Shown: one piece after another, positions 47,815 through 56,546 of the stretch
Position numbering within the stretch: the first letter of the stretch is position 1
Layout: each line of letters opens with the position of its first letter
NCBI GenBank assembly: GCA_963772675.1
Contig: CAVYYF010000005.1
Span: 372,001 to 436,000, forward strand
DNA length: 64,000 nucleotides
Reading direction: 5' to 3'
From: JAKAGZ01 sp963772675
GTDB taxonomy: Bacteria > Bacteroidota > Ignavibacteria > Ignavibacteriales > Ignavibacteriaceae
Translations under genes and position numbers: made by a program
Notes under the pieces: model-generated
What the model was told of the DNA's origin: nothing
The model's database searches: none
The model's input: only the letters and a program-made list of their open reading frames with translations

Positions 47815-49854
47815 TTACCAAATATGAGGCCTTTTATCTGGCGGTCTCCACATAGGCTGACCCGGTTTTATTCCGAATGTTTTATAAAACGCTGGTATAT
47901 CAGAAAACGGACCGTTGACTCTTAAAAAGTTTGGTGAATGTACATCAGTTAAAACCTGTTGTGCTAGCGCCTCCGGTCTGGTATGGCCAAGCCAGGAATA
48001 TGCATAGCCGATCCAGAATCTTTGAGCCGGAGTAAGTCCTGCAATCTTCTTTCCTTCTTTATATTGTTCAGTTTTCTTAAAAGCATCCCAGCCAATCAGA
48101 TCTCCGCCATAGTCAGCAAGATTTTCACCGAGAGTCGCTTTGCCATTTATATGCATGCTGTCGAGTACAACATAGTTATTAAATTGTTCGACGAGCAATT
48201 CTGTTTTTTCTTTGAATTTTTTCTCGTCTTCTTTTGTCCACCAGTTTTTCAGATTCCCTTTTGCATCGTACAGCCTGCCTTGATCATCAAACCCGTGAGT
48301 TAATTCGTGACAAATAGTAGACGCTCCGGCATAAGCATAAGCTACCGCGTCATCAACCAGTGAATCGGGAACACCCGGAACAATAAATGCCGCAGCGGGC
48401 AACACAATTTCATTATTTGATGGGTTGTAATAAGCATTCCAGGTTTGCGGAGTCATATTCCATTCTTTTTTATCAACAGGCTTCCCGAGTTTATTAATAT
48501 CCCGGTCAAACCAGAAAATGTTTGCTCTTATGGTATTCCTTAAAAATGAATCTCTTTCAACTTTCAGTTTTGAAAAGTCTTTCCATTTATCTGGATACCC
48601 AACTTTTTTTGTAACAGCATATAATTTTTTAAGAGCTTTCTGCTTTGTTGCTTCGCTCATCCAATCCAGATTTTTAATTCTGTTTGCAAAAGAGGCAATG
48701 CAATTATCTACAATCTTTTCATATCTCTTTTTTGTTTTTTCCGAATAGTATCTTTTGACATAAATCTGTCCGAGCAGTTCACCCATTACTCTTTCAGTTG
48801 CATCCTGAATCCTTTTCCATCTCGGCTTTTGCTCTGTTACACCGGACATAACCGTACTCCAGAAATGGAAATGTTCACCATCATATTTGCTGCTTAGCTT
48901 GGTTGCAAACGAACGAAAAAGATGAGTTTTAAAATATTCTTTCCACTGGTTAAGACTAAATTTATCGATCGCAGCATTTAATGCTCTGAAAAATTCCGGC
49001 TGGGAGACAATAATATACTCTTGATCTTTCACACCCATTTGACTGAAAATTAGTTTCCAGTCTATTGATGGAGTTAGTTTACTTAGTTCTGCATAGGTCA
49101 TTCGGTTATAATTTGCGTAAGGATCTCTCAAGTCCTCAAGTTTTCGCGAGGAATCGGCAAGAAAACTTTCGATTTCATATACATCTTTACTGCCCTGCAT
49201 GCCTTCTGAATTATTTTCACCGAGCGATTCAAAAACATTCGAAAGATGGACCTTATATTCTTTCCGAATGTTTTGTGTTCGAGCATCATCCCTGAAGTAA
49301 TAATCCCTGTTAGGGAGACCAAGTCCGCCCTGCCATAAATAAAGAACTTCTTTTTCGCTGTTTTTCTGATCCTGATCGACGAAGATGTTGAACATTAAAC
49401 TTGTGCCTTCCCTAATTAGGTCGGCGGCTGTTTCTAATAAATCGGTTTTATTATTGATGGAATTAATTTTATCAAGTTCAGGTTGTAATGGTGAAATCCC
49501 CTGTTCTTCAATGTCCGCTGAATCCATTCCGGTAAAATAAAAATCACCAAGCTTTTGTTCGTTACTCCCTTTTGGCGATTTAGTTTCTGCAGCATTCTGA
49601 AGAATTCCCTTTAACCTTTTGTAATTTTCTTCGTATATAAGATTGGCTAGTCCCCATCTTCTTTCGGTAGCAGGGATCGGATTTTCCTTCATCCAGGTTC
49701 CGGTTGCATATTTGAAAAAATCTACCCCCGGATTTACCGCTGTATCCATCGCCTGTGTTAAAAAATCACCTTTCGGCTTTTCTTGTGGGAAAAGAGAAAT
49801 TGTAAACAGGAGAACTATAAATATAGAAGTGCAAATGATTTTTTTGTTTTTCAT
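47815..49854 (-). CDS. secreted M13 family metallopeptidase (neprilysin-like, PepO)
   Basis: A 679-residue zinc endopeptidase: signal peptide (SIFIVLLFTISLF), M13 N-terminal helical domain, and the catalytic core with NAYYNPSNNEIVLPA, zinc motif HELTHGFDDQGR (near residue 516) and third-ligand motif GENLADYGG, then the conserved FWIGYAYSW and SPNFLRVNGP near the end. It probably degrades oligopeptides in the periplasm. It converges with the DUF5686 gene. Confidence 0.94.
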   Translation of the reverse strand: MKNKKIICTSIFIVLLFTISLFPQEKPKGDFLTQAMDTAVNPGVDFFKYATGTWMKENPIPATERRWGLANLIYEENYKRLKGILQNAAETKSPKGSNEQKLGDFYFTGMDSADIEEQGISPLQPELDKINSINNKTDLLETAADLIREGTSLMFNIFVDQDQKNSEKEVLYLWQGGLGLPNRDYYFRDDARTQNIRKEYKVHLSNVFESLGENNSEGMQGSKDVYEIESFLADSSRKLEDLRDPYANYNRMTYAELSKLTPSIDWKLIFSQMGVKDQEYIIVSQPEFFRALNAAIDKFSLNQWKEYFKTHLFRSFATKLSSKYDGEHFHFWSTVMSGVTEQKPRWKRIQDATERVMGELLGQIYVKRYYSEKTKKRYEKIVDNCIASFANRIKNLDWMSEATKQKALKKLYAVTKKVGYPDKWKDFSKLKVERDSFLRNTIRANIFWFDRDINKLGKPVDKKEWNMTPQTWNAYYNPSNNEIVLPAAAFIVPGVPDSLVDDAVAYAYAGASTICHELTHGFDDQGRLYDAKGNLKNWWTKEDEKKFKEKTELLVEQFNNYVVLDSMHINGKATLGENLADYGGDLIGWDAFKKTEQYKEGKKIAGLTPAQRFWIGYAYSWLGHTRPEALAQQVLTDVHSPNFLRVNGPFSDIPAFYKTFGIKPGQPMWRPPDKRPHIW

Positions 49855-49992
49855 ATTTTTAAAGATTTATTTTTAATTTAATCTGATTTGCAAAAAGTTA
49901 TAATATAAAATAAGGAAAAATGAATTATTATTAATACCGTTCATAATAATTTGGTGGTAAAAATATCTGTGGGAATTTGATGTGTTTTTTTA

Positions 49993-50664
49993 TCAAAGTT
50001 CAGGTGTTTTAATCTCTCCTTGCCTTTGGAGCTTTTTATAAAGCATATATGGATATATTAAAGCTGTGTAAATAACGATTGGTATCAGGACAATAAAAAT
50101 CGAGATAAACAATTCTACTTTTAGCAGGGTTAAAAGAATTAATAGTAACCCTCCTGCCACAAAAAAGATTCCGCCGACTCTGTGAGTTTTGTGCCATACA
50201 ACTTCTGATGCAAGAGTCCAGGGAGATCTGATCCCAAAGAAGAAATTCCTGGGTAGTCTGGGAAGGTAATTTCCCAGTAAAATAAACAACAAACCAAAAC
50301 CGTAACCGAAAAGATCGCTCCTGAATGTTCCTTCTTTCGCTGAAATGAACGAAAGAGAAAACATGAAAACTATAAAAGCAACTGTCAGATCACGGAAGAG
50401 TAGAAAGACGTCATATTTCTTTTCTATCTTTTTCCAGAAAGGATCAATCATAGGAATGAATGTGAGAACAAGATAGAGCACTACTGAAGTAGCAATTCCT
50501 ACCAGGATCATACTGTCTTTTGAGGAATAATTGTCAGGCAAGCCTTTCGCATTGAAATGAGAAGGAATAATACCCGGAAGAATGCTGTAAAAATACCAGC
50601 AAACTGCCAGGAAAATTAAAATCATTGACAAAGGAAATATATCCCTCTTAAAATTCCATTTCAT
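49993..50664 (-). CDS. SdpI/DUF1648 family membrane immunity-like protein
   Basis: A 223-residue multi-pass protein with a DUF1648 N-terminal part (FNAKGLPDNYSSKDSM) and the SdpI-specific RSPWTLASEVVWHKTHRVGG motif in the second half. In Bacillus, SdpI confers immunity to the SdpC toxin and sequesters its repressor SdpR. It follows the ArsR-type gene by four bases, the same regulator-immunity arrangement. No toxin gene is visible. Confidence 0.87.
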   Translation of the reverse strand: MKWNFKRDIFPLSMILIFLAVCWYFYSILPGIIPSHFNAKGLPDNYSSKDSMILVGIATSVVLYLVLTFIPMIDPFWKKIEKKYDVFLLFRDLTVAFIVFMFSLSFISAKEGTFRSDLFGYGFGLLFILLGNYLPRLPRNFFFGIRSPWTLASEVVWHKTHRVGGIFFVAGGLLLILLTLLKVELFISIFIVLIPIVIYTALIYPYMLYKKLQRQGEIKTPEL

Positions 50665-50668
50665 AATT

Positions 50669-50938
50669 TCACCTCTTCTTTTTTATTTGCATTAAATATT
50701 CGAGTGCCATATCAAAGACTGTCATATTTAATGAGTATCTTATAAACTGACCTTCACGTTCTCCCTCTATCAGGCTCGCTCTTTTCAAAATATCAAGGTG
50801 ATGGGAAAGAGTAGGTTGTGATATTTCAATTTCCTCAAGCAAATCAGATGGAGTTTTTGCTTTGTCCTTTAATCTTTGAAGAATTTCTCTTCTAGTTGGA
50901 TCAGATAATGCTTTGAAAACTTCAGTAAATTGTTGCAT
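50669..50938 (-). CDS. ArsR family (SdpR-like) transcriptional repressor
   Basis: An 89-residue winged-helix repressor: FTEVFKALSDPTRREILQRL is the signature, followed by recognition helix ISQPTLSHHLDILKRASLI and wing EGEREGQFIRYSLN. No metal-binding Cys motif, so it is of the SdpR type. ATG 50938 (MQQFTEVF) is preferred; an earlier ATG at 50962 would translate through the palindromic operator. It is the first gene of a pair with sdpI and is likely autoregulated. Confidence 0.92.
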   Translation of the reverse strand: MQQFTEVFKALSDPTRREILQRLKDKAKTPSDLLEEIEISQPTLSHHLDILKRASLIEGEREGQFIRYSLNMTVFDMALEYLMQIKKKR

Positions 50939-50939
50939 A

Positions 50940-50969
50940 TTGATATATGTATAATTATACATATATCAA
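50940..50969. promoter_or_regulatory. perfect 30-bp palindromic operator upstream of sdpR
   Basis: TTGATATATGTATAA is followed directly by its exact reverse complement TTATACATATATCAA, ending one base before the sdpR start codon. Length, symmetry and position suit an ArsR-family dimer (or two) repressing its own promoter. Also seen as a possible short stem in the mRNA. Confidence 0.85.
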
Positions 50970-51129
50970 TATAAAGAATTGTGCTTAATTTATCCACATT
51001 AATTTTCAGAGTGAATATAAATATTAAATTCTTATATTAAGATGGCATTCATTAAGGGACTCCAATCACAGGTTCATTTAATTCTGAAAATAAATAAAAT
51101 TTGAAATAATAAATCAAAAGGGAAAAGTT

Positions 51130-54100
51130 GTGAAAAGAAAAATATTTTACTTCACCAGCCTTGCCTTATCAATTTTTTTTATATCCTGTTCAAGTAACAG
51201 TATTAAGGTAGTAAGTTTTACGCCACAGGGAGAAATCAAAAACCTTACAACTTTTACAATAGAATTTTCTCGTGATCTTGCATCAAAAGACATTCAGAAT
51301 ATGTGGCTCGATGATCAGTTCGTAAAATTTGATCCGCAAATCCAGGGAAAATTTAAATGGACATCCGGAAATACTTTAATATTTTCTCCCGATGTACCAC
51401 TGCAGCCAATTCAGTCATATGAAGCGCAGGTTACAAATAAGGTTCTGTTCGGGAACAATCTTTCCATAGATGAGGGAACTTATGAATTTCACACAGAGGA
51501 CTTTGATGCAAACAAGGCTGAATTCTTCTGGACAAACATTCCCAACCAGAATTATAAAGTAAGCATAAAGGCCAACCTGTATTTTAATTATCCTGTAAAT
51601 CCTGAAATGTTGAAAGACAACCTGTCTTTTACAGCTGATGGAAAGCCTATAAATAATTTTCATATCGTTTCAGATAAAGCATCCGATATAATTGCTGTTG
51701 ACCTTGGAGAAGTTCGGCAGACAGAAAAAAAACAGGAATTTAGTGTAACTATTAAAAAAGGTTTAATGTCTGTTATCGGGAAGAGGGGACTTCAGGATAC
51801 ACGTAAATTTAAATATGAACTTCCACCGTTAACAAGGCTTGCTATAACAGGCTTATCCAGCGGATTGAACGGAGAGAAAAAATGGATAGAGGTTTCAACC
51901 ACCCAGCGGGTAGATGACAAAAGATTAAAAGACTTTATCAAAATAACTCCTTCAAAACCTATGAGTTTTTATGTGAATGAAAACTCATTTAGGATTGAAG
52001 GTGATTTTGATAATGTTCAGCAGGTAGACTTTCTAATAAAGAAAGGCTTGCCAGGTTTATATGGCGGCGAACTTGGTTCAGACTTCGAACAGCAGGTAAG
52101 TTTTGTCAACCTCAGTCCTTCGGTTCAATTTACAGATAACCAGGGAAAATATTTAATGTTGACTGGTCAGCGGAACCTGGAATTAAGTGCAGTTAATATT
52201 CCTGGTGTCGACATAGAAATTTCACAAATATATAAAAACAATGTTCTTTACTTTTTAAAGCAAAATAATTATTACAGTTCATACGATTATTACTACCATT
52301 ATACTCCTTATTACGATGTTCAGAACTACGGGCATAACCTGTATAAAAAAACGAAGAAACTGAAAGGTGATCCCAACCAGCTTGAAAAGTTTAATGTCAA
52401 TCTTGATCAAATAAAAAATCAGAAACTGAAGGGAATTTTTATCGTTGAAGCGAGATCAACGAAAGACAGGTGGCTTAGAGCTGCAAAAATGGTTGGCTTA
52501 TCAGACCTGGGAATTATCGCAAAGTTATCGTCAAATCAATTAATGGTTTTTGTTAATTCAATCGCAACTACTGAGCCTGTAAGTGGGGTAAATATTACGC
52601 TTATTTCTTCAACTAATCAACAGATTGTTTCAGGTCGGACAAATGATAAGGGAATAGCTGTTTTTGATAATATTAAGGGTAAACATGATGAGTTTATACC
52701 AAGAGTAATAACTGCTGAAAAAGACGATGATTTCAATTTTATAGACTTAAATGAAACCCGAATTGAAACTTCACGCTTTGATGTTGGTGGACAAACAGAA
52801 TATACACCTGGATATAAAACCTTTTTATATGGAGACAGGAATCTTTATCGACCGGGTGAAACAGTAAATGTTTCAGGAATTGTGAGAGATGATTTCAGCA
52901 GGGTAATCAGGAATGGACCTGTGCTGATAAAAATTATTTCTCCAACTGGTAAGATGTATGATGAATTTAAGGAAACATTAAACAATGAAGGCTCATTTGA
53001 TATTTCTTTTAAGATGGAAACTTATTCTCAATCCGGGCAGTACCGAGCCGATGTTTACACGGGTTCTGAAAACCTGATTGGTTCCTATAATTTTAATGTT
53101 GAGGACTTCGTTCCTGATAAAATAAGGGTAACGCTTAAAACGGATAAAGATGATATTAAGCCGGGTGAGTCAGTAAATATTTCTGTAGATGCAGAATATC
53201 TTTTTGGCGCGAAGGCATCAGACTTAAAATATGAATCAGATTTCCAGTTAAGACACAATACTTATGTAAGCAAAAAATATTCTCCATATAATTTTGGCAA
53301 TTCTTCCTTCCACAATGAAAACATACCGAACACATTTGTTGATGGTAATCTCGATGGACAAGGAAAGGCAAATGTAAAATATACAAGTCCAAAGGATTTA
53401 AAATCAGCAGGATACATCTCTGGGTATGCTTTTATCAGCGTATTTGGTTTGTCCGGCAGAACAGTGAACCGGATGGCAAATTTTAATATTTATCCCAACA
53501 ATTATTTTGTCGGTATTAAATCTCCCGGATATTATTTCGGAACGAACGAAAACATAAAATTTAAAGCAGTTGCTGTTGATCATAATGATAACTTCGCTCA
53601 AAATCTTATTGGAAATGTAAAACTCGTAAGGTTAGAGTGGAAAACTGTTCTAAAAAAGAATAATGCAGGGAAATATGTTTATGCTTCAGAGAAAAAGGAA
53701 GTACCTATATGGGAAAAAGAAATGAACCTTTCCGGCGGAGAGAAAAATATTCCTGTTATGGTTAATCGTAATGGAGAATATGAATTAAGAATTTCTCAAA
53801 AAGGGAGTGATTACTACCAATCCTCGAAATTTTATGCATACAACTGGGCATCAACTACTGCCTCATCTTTTGAGGTTGATAAAGAAGGGCGTGTGGACAT
53901 GGTGTTTAACAAAAAAGAATATGAACCCGGAGAGAAAGCCAAAATTCTTTTCACAACACCCTTTGCAGGAAAAATGCTTCTAACTCTTGAAAGAAACGGT
54001 GTTTACGATTACAGGTATGTGGAAGTTAAAGACCGGTCAACTCAGGTAGAGCTAAACATAGATGAAAAATATATTCCCAACGTTTATGTAACAGCCACTT

Positions 54101-56511
54101 TATTTAAAAAGCACACTGCTGTTGAAGCGGTACCTTTTCTTGTTGCGCATGGGTTTGCCTCAATAAAAGTTGAAAGAAAAAGCAGACATTTGCCTGTTAC
54201 AATAATTGCCCCGGATAAAATAAAACCCAATAGGAAAGTCGAGGTTACAGTTAAAACTGCTCCTCAAAAAAATATTTATGTAACCCTGGCAGCTGTTGAC
54301 GAAGGAATTCTCCAGATTAAAAATTATCAGTCTCCTGATCCTTATGCATTTATGTATGCCAAAAGGGCGCTTGATGTTACAAGCTATGATCTTTACAAAC
54401 TTCTGTTGCCGGAAATAATTTCTCTCAAATCTCCCGGTGGTGATGAGCTTGCAAAGCAGTTGCAAAAGAGAACAAACCCAATTACTACCCAGAGATTTAA
54501 GTTGCTTGCTAAGTGGAGTGGAATCTTAAAAACAAATGACAAAGGAGAAGTAAAAGTACCGTTAAATATTCCGCAGTTTAATGGTGAAGTCAGGTTGATG
54601 GTTGTAGCATATAGCGGTAACAAATTTGGTTCGGCAGATAAGCCAATGAAAATATCTGATGATCTTATAATGGAACCTCAGATTCCAAGATTTCTTGCTC
54701 CTAACGATTCACTTGTAATGCCAGTTACTTTAATTAATACGACCAAATCTTCAGGAAGCGTAACTGTAAGTCTTAATGTAAATGGACCGTTGTATATCAA
54801 ATCGTCAAAAAGCCAAAAAGTTAGTGTCCTGCCAAATTCAACCGCAACAGTTCAGTTTGTAATTACAACAGGTGAACAGACGGGTACCGGGAAAATTAGG
54901 CTTGAAACTTCAGGGTTCGCAAACGTAAAGGATGAAGTCAACATCGGTGTAAGGCCGGCATCACCGTATTACACAGAAAGTTTTACCGGCGATATTCATA
55001 ATAATGATAAAGTCAACTTGCAGCCGGCAAGTGATTATATAGATGGCACTGTTACTTCAACGCTTACAATAAGCAAATTTCCTGCTATTAAATTTGCCGA
55101 GTATTTAAAATACCTTGTCGGTTATCCTTACGGTTGTGTTGAACAAACGGTTTCAAAATTATTTCCACAGCTTTACTTTGAAGATCTCGCAAAACTTGTT
55201 GCACCGAAATATTACCGGACAACCACTCCTGTTTATTTTGTACAGGAAGGAATAAGAAAGCTTGAATCAATGCAATTGCCCGATGGTTCTTTGAGCTACT
55301 GGCCCGGAGGATTGTATTCAAACTGGTGGGGGAGTGTTTATGCTGCGCATTTTCTTGTGGAAGCAAAGAAAGCCGGATTTAATGTTCCCGATAATGTCCT
55401 TTCAAAACTTCTTAGCTATATAGCCACTAAAGCAAGGGAGAGAAAGACGTTCGACTATGTTACGTATGGTAATAATTTCAGAACGGTAAAGAAGATAGCT
55501 AATAAAGAAATACTTTATTCACTTTATGTTTTGGCAGCAGCAGGGAAAGGTGATATTTCAACAATGAATTATTATAAATCCAAACCCGAATTAGTTTCAA
55601 ACGATTGTAAATATCTACTTGCCGGTGCTTACGCATTGATGAACAACTGGGCATCATATTATGAGGTTGTTCCGAAAAAATATACACCCGAATTAACAGA
55701 TAGATTAACAGGCGGTTCTTTTGATTCCGAAGCAAGAGCAAATGCAATCATGCTTAATGTGCTTCTGGAAGTTGATCCTGCAAACAAGCAGATTCCGTTT
55801 ATTATCAAGCATCTAACTGGTATTATGAGATCGATTTATTCAACCCAGGATAGATCAATGGCATTCTTAGCTCTTGGTAAGGCGGCCAAGCTGGGTGCAT
55901 TTTATGATGTTAATGTTGATGTAATTGTGGATGGTAAAAAAATAGCGGGATACAACAGCAAGGATATTACAGTTGATATCAACCCAAATGCGAAATCAAT
56001 TGTGTTGCAGGGCAGCAAACAAGGGCGGGTTTATTATTTTTACAGCCTGAAAGGTGTAAAAAAAGGAAAAGTGAAAATATTTGATTCTCACCTAAAAGTA
56101 AGAAGGGACTATTATGATTACCGAACGGGGAATGAAGTCATCAATAATAATTTTTACCAGGGACAGCTAGTGATCTGTAAAATTTCCCTTTCCGGTGATG
56201 ATGTGTCTTCCGATAATGTTGTGATAAGCGATTTAATTCCTTCAGGATTTGAAATTGATAATCCGAGGCTGTCGGAAACGTCACAGCTTTCAAATAAATA
56301 TAAAAGTACGATGGATATACAATATATGGATGTCAGGGATGACAGGCTTTTGCTTTTCACACATTCAAAAAGATTCACCACCGTCACATTTTATTATTTA
56401 ATTCGTGTTGTAAACAAAGGTCGGTTTACCCAGCCTGTAATAAGTGCTGAAGCTATGTATGATAATGATATCGGGTCGCTTAATGGCGAAGGTGTTGTGA
56501 GAGTAAATTAA
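51130..56511 (+). CDS. bacterial alpha-2-macroglobulin lipoprotein
   Basis: A 1793-residue periplasmic macroglobulin that traps proteases. It opens with a lipoprotein signal (FTSLALSIFFISCSS), followed by a run of macroglobulin beta domains, a bait-type region, the thioester domain with GYPYGCVEQTVSKLFPQL (CVEQ near residue 1336, the Cys-Gln thioester), and a receptor-binding-like C-terminus. The start is a GTG at 51130. It directly precedes pbpC; the pair is the well-known defence and peptidoglycan-repair unit in Gram-negative bacteria. Confidence 0.93.
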   Translation: MKRKIFYFTSLALSIFFISCSSNSIKVVSFTPQGEIKNLTTFTIEFSRDLASKDIQNMWLDDQFVKFDPQIQGKFKWTSGNTLIFSPDVPLQPIQSYEAQVTNKVLFGNNLSIDEGTYEFHTEDFDANKAEFFWTNIPNQNYKVSIKANLYFNYPVNPEMLKDNLSFTADGKPINNFHIVSDKASDIIAVDLGEVRQTEKKQEFSVTIKKGLMSVIGKRGLQDTRKFKYELPPLTRLAITGLSSGLNGEKKWIEVSTTQRVDDKRLKDFIKITPSKPMSFYVNENSFRIEGDFDNVQQVDFLIKKGLPGLYGGELGSDFEQQVSFVNLSPSVQFTDNQGKYLMLTGQRNLELSAVNIPGVDIEISQIYKNNVLYFLKQNNYYSSYDYYYHYTPYYDVQNYGHNLYKKTKKLKGDPNQLEKFNVNLDQIKNQKLKGIFIVEARSTKDRWLRAAKMVGLSDLGIIAKLSSNQLMVFVNSIATTEPVSGVNITLISSTNQQIVSGRTNDKGIAVFDNIKGKHDEFIPRVITAEKDDDFNFIDLNETRIETSRFDVGGQTEYTPGYKTFLYGDRNLYRPGETVNVSGIVRDDFSRVIRNGPVLIKIISPTGKMYDEFKETLNNEGSFDISFKMETYSQSGQYRADVYTGSENLIGSYNFNVEDFVPDKIRVTLKTDKDDIKPGESVNISVDAEYLFGAKASDLKYESDFQLRHNTYVSKKYSPYNFGNSSFHNENIPNTFVDGNLDGQGKANVKYTSPKDLKSAGYISGYAFISVFGLSGRTVNRMANFNIYPNNYFVGIKSPGYYFGTNENIKFKAVAVDHNDNFAQNLIGNVKLVRLEWKTVLKKNNAGKYVYASEKKEVPIWEKEMNLSGGEKNIPVMVNRNGEYELRISQKGSDYYQSSKFYAYNWASTTASSFEVDKEGRVDMVFNKKEYEPGEKAKILFTTPFAGKMLLTLERNGVYDYRYVEVKDRSTQVELNIDEKYIPNVYVTATLFKKHTAVEAVPFLVAHGFASIKVERKSRHLPVTIIAPDKIKPNRKVEVTVKTAPQKNIYVTLAAVDEGILQIKNYQSPDPYAFMYAKRALDVTSYDLYKLLLPEIISLKSPGGDELAKQLQKRTNPITTQRFKLLAKWSGILKTNDKGEVKVPLNIPQFNGEVRLMVVAYSGNKFGSADKPMKISDDLIMEPQIPRFLAPNDSLVMPVTLINTTKSSGSVTVSLNVNGPLYIKSSKSQKVSVLPNSTATVQFVITTGEQTGTGKIRLETSGFANVKDEVNIGVRPASPYYTESFTGDIHNNDKVNLQPASDYIDGTVTSTLTISKFPAIKFAEYLKYLVGYPYGCVEQTVSKLFPQLYFEDLAKLVAPKYYRTTTPVYFVQEGIRKLESMQLPDGSLSYWPGGLYSNWWGSVYAAHFLVEAKKAGFNVPDNVLSKLLSYIATKARERKTFDYVTYGNNFRTVKKIANKEILYSLYVLAAAGKGDISTMNYYKSKPELVSNDCKYLLAGAYALMNNWASYYEVVPKKYTPELTDRLTGGSFDSEARANAIMLNVLLEVDPANKQIPFIIKHLTGIMRSIYSTQDRSMAFLALGKAAKLGAFYDVNVDVIVDGKKIAGYNSKDITVDINPNAKSIVLQGSKQGRVYYFYSLKGVKKGKVKIFDSHLKVRRDYYDYRTGNEVINNNFYQGQLVICKISLSGDDVSSDNVVISDLIPSGFEIDNPRLSETSQLSNKYKSTMDIQYMDVRDDRLLLFTHSKRFTTVTFYYLIRVVNKGRFTQPVISAEAMYDNDIGSLNGEGVVRVN

Positions 56512-56546
56512 GAATAATAGAAGATTGTAACTGGTACTTCTAAATT

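Noticed and set aside
50939..50962. Longer sdpR reading from ATG 50962
   Set aside because: The extra residues are encoded by the operator palindrome and are not conserved in the family.
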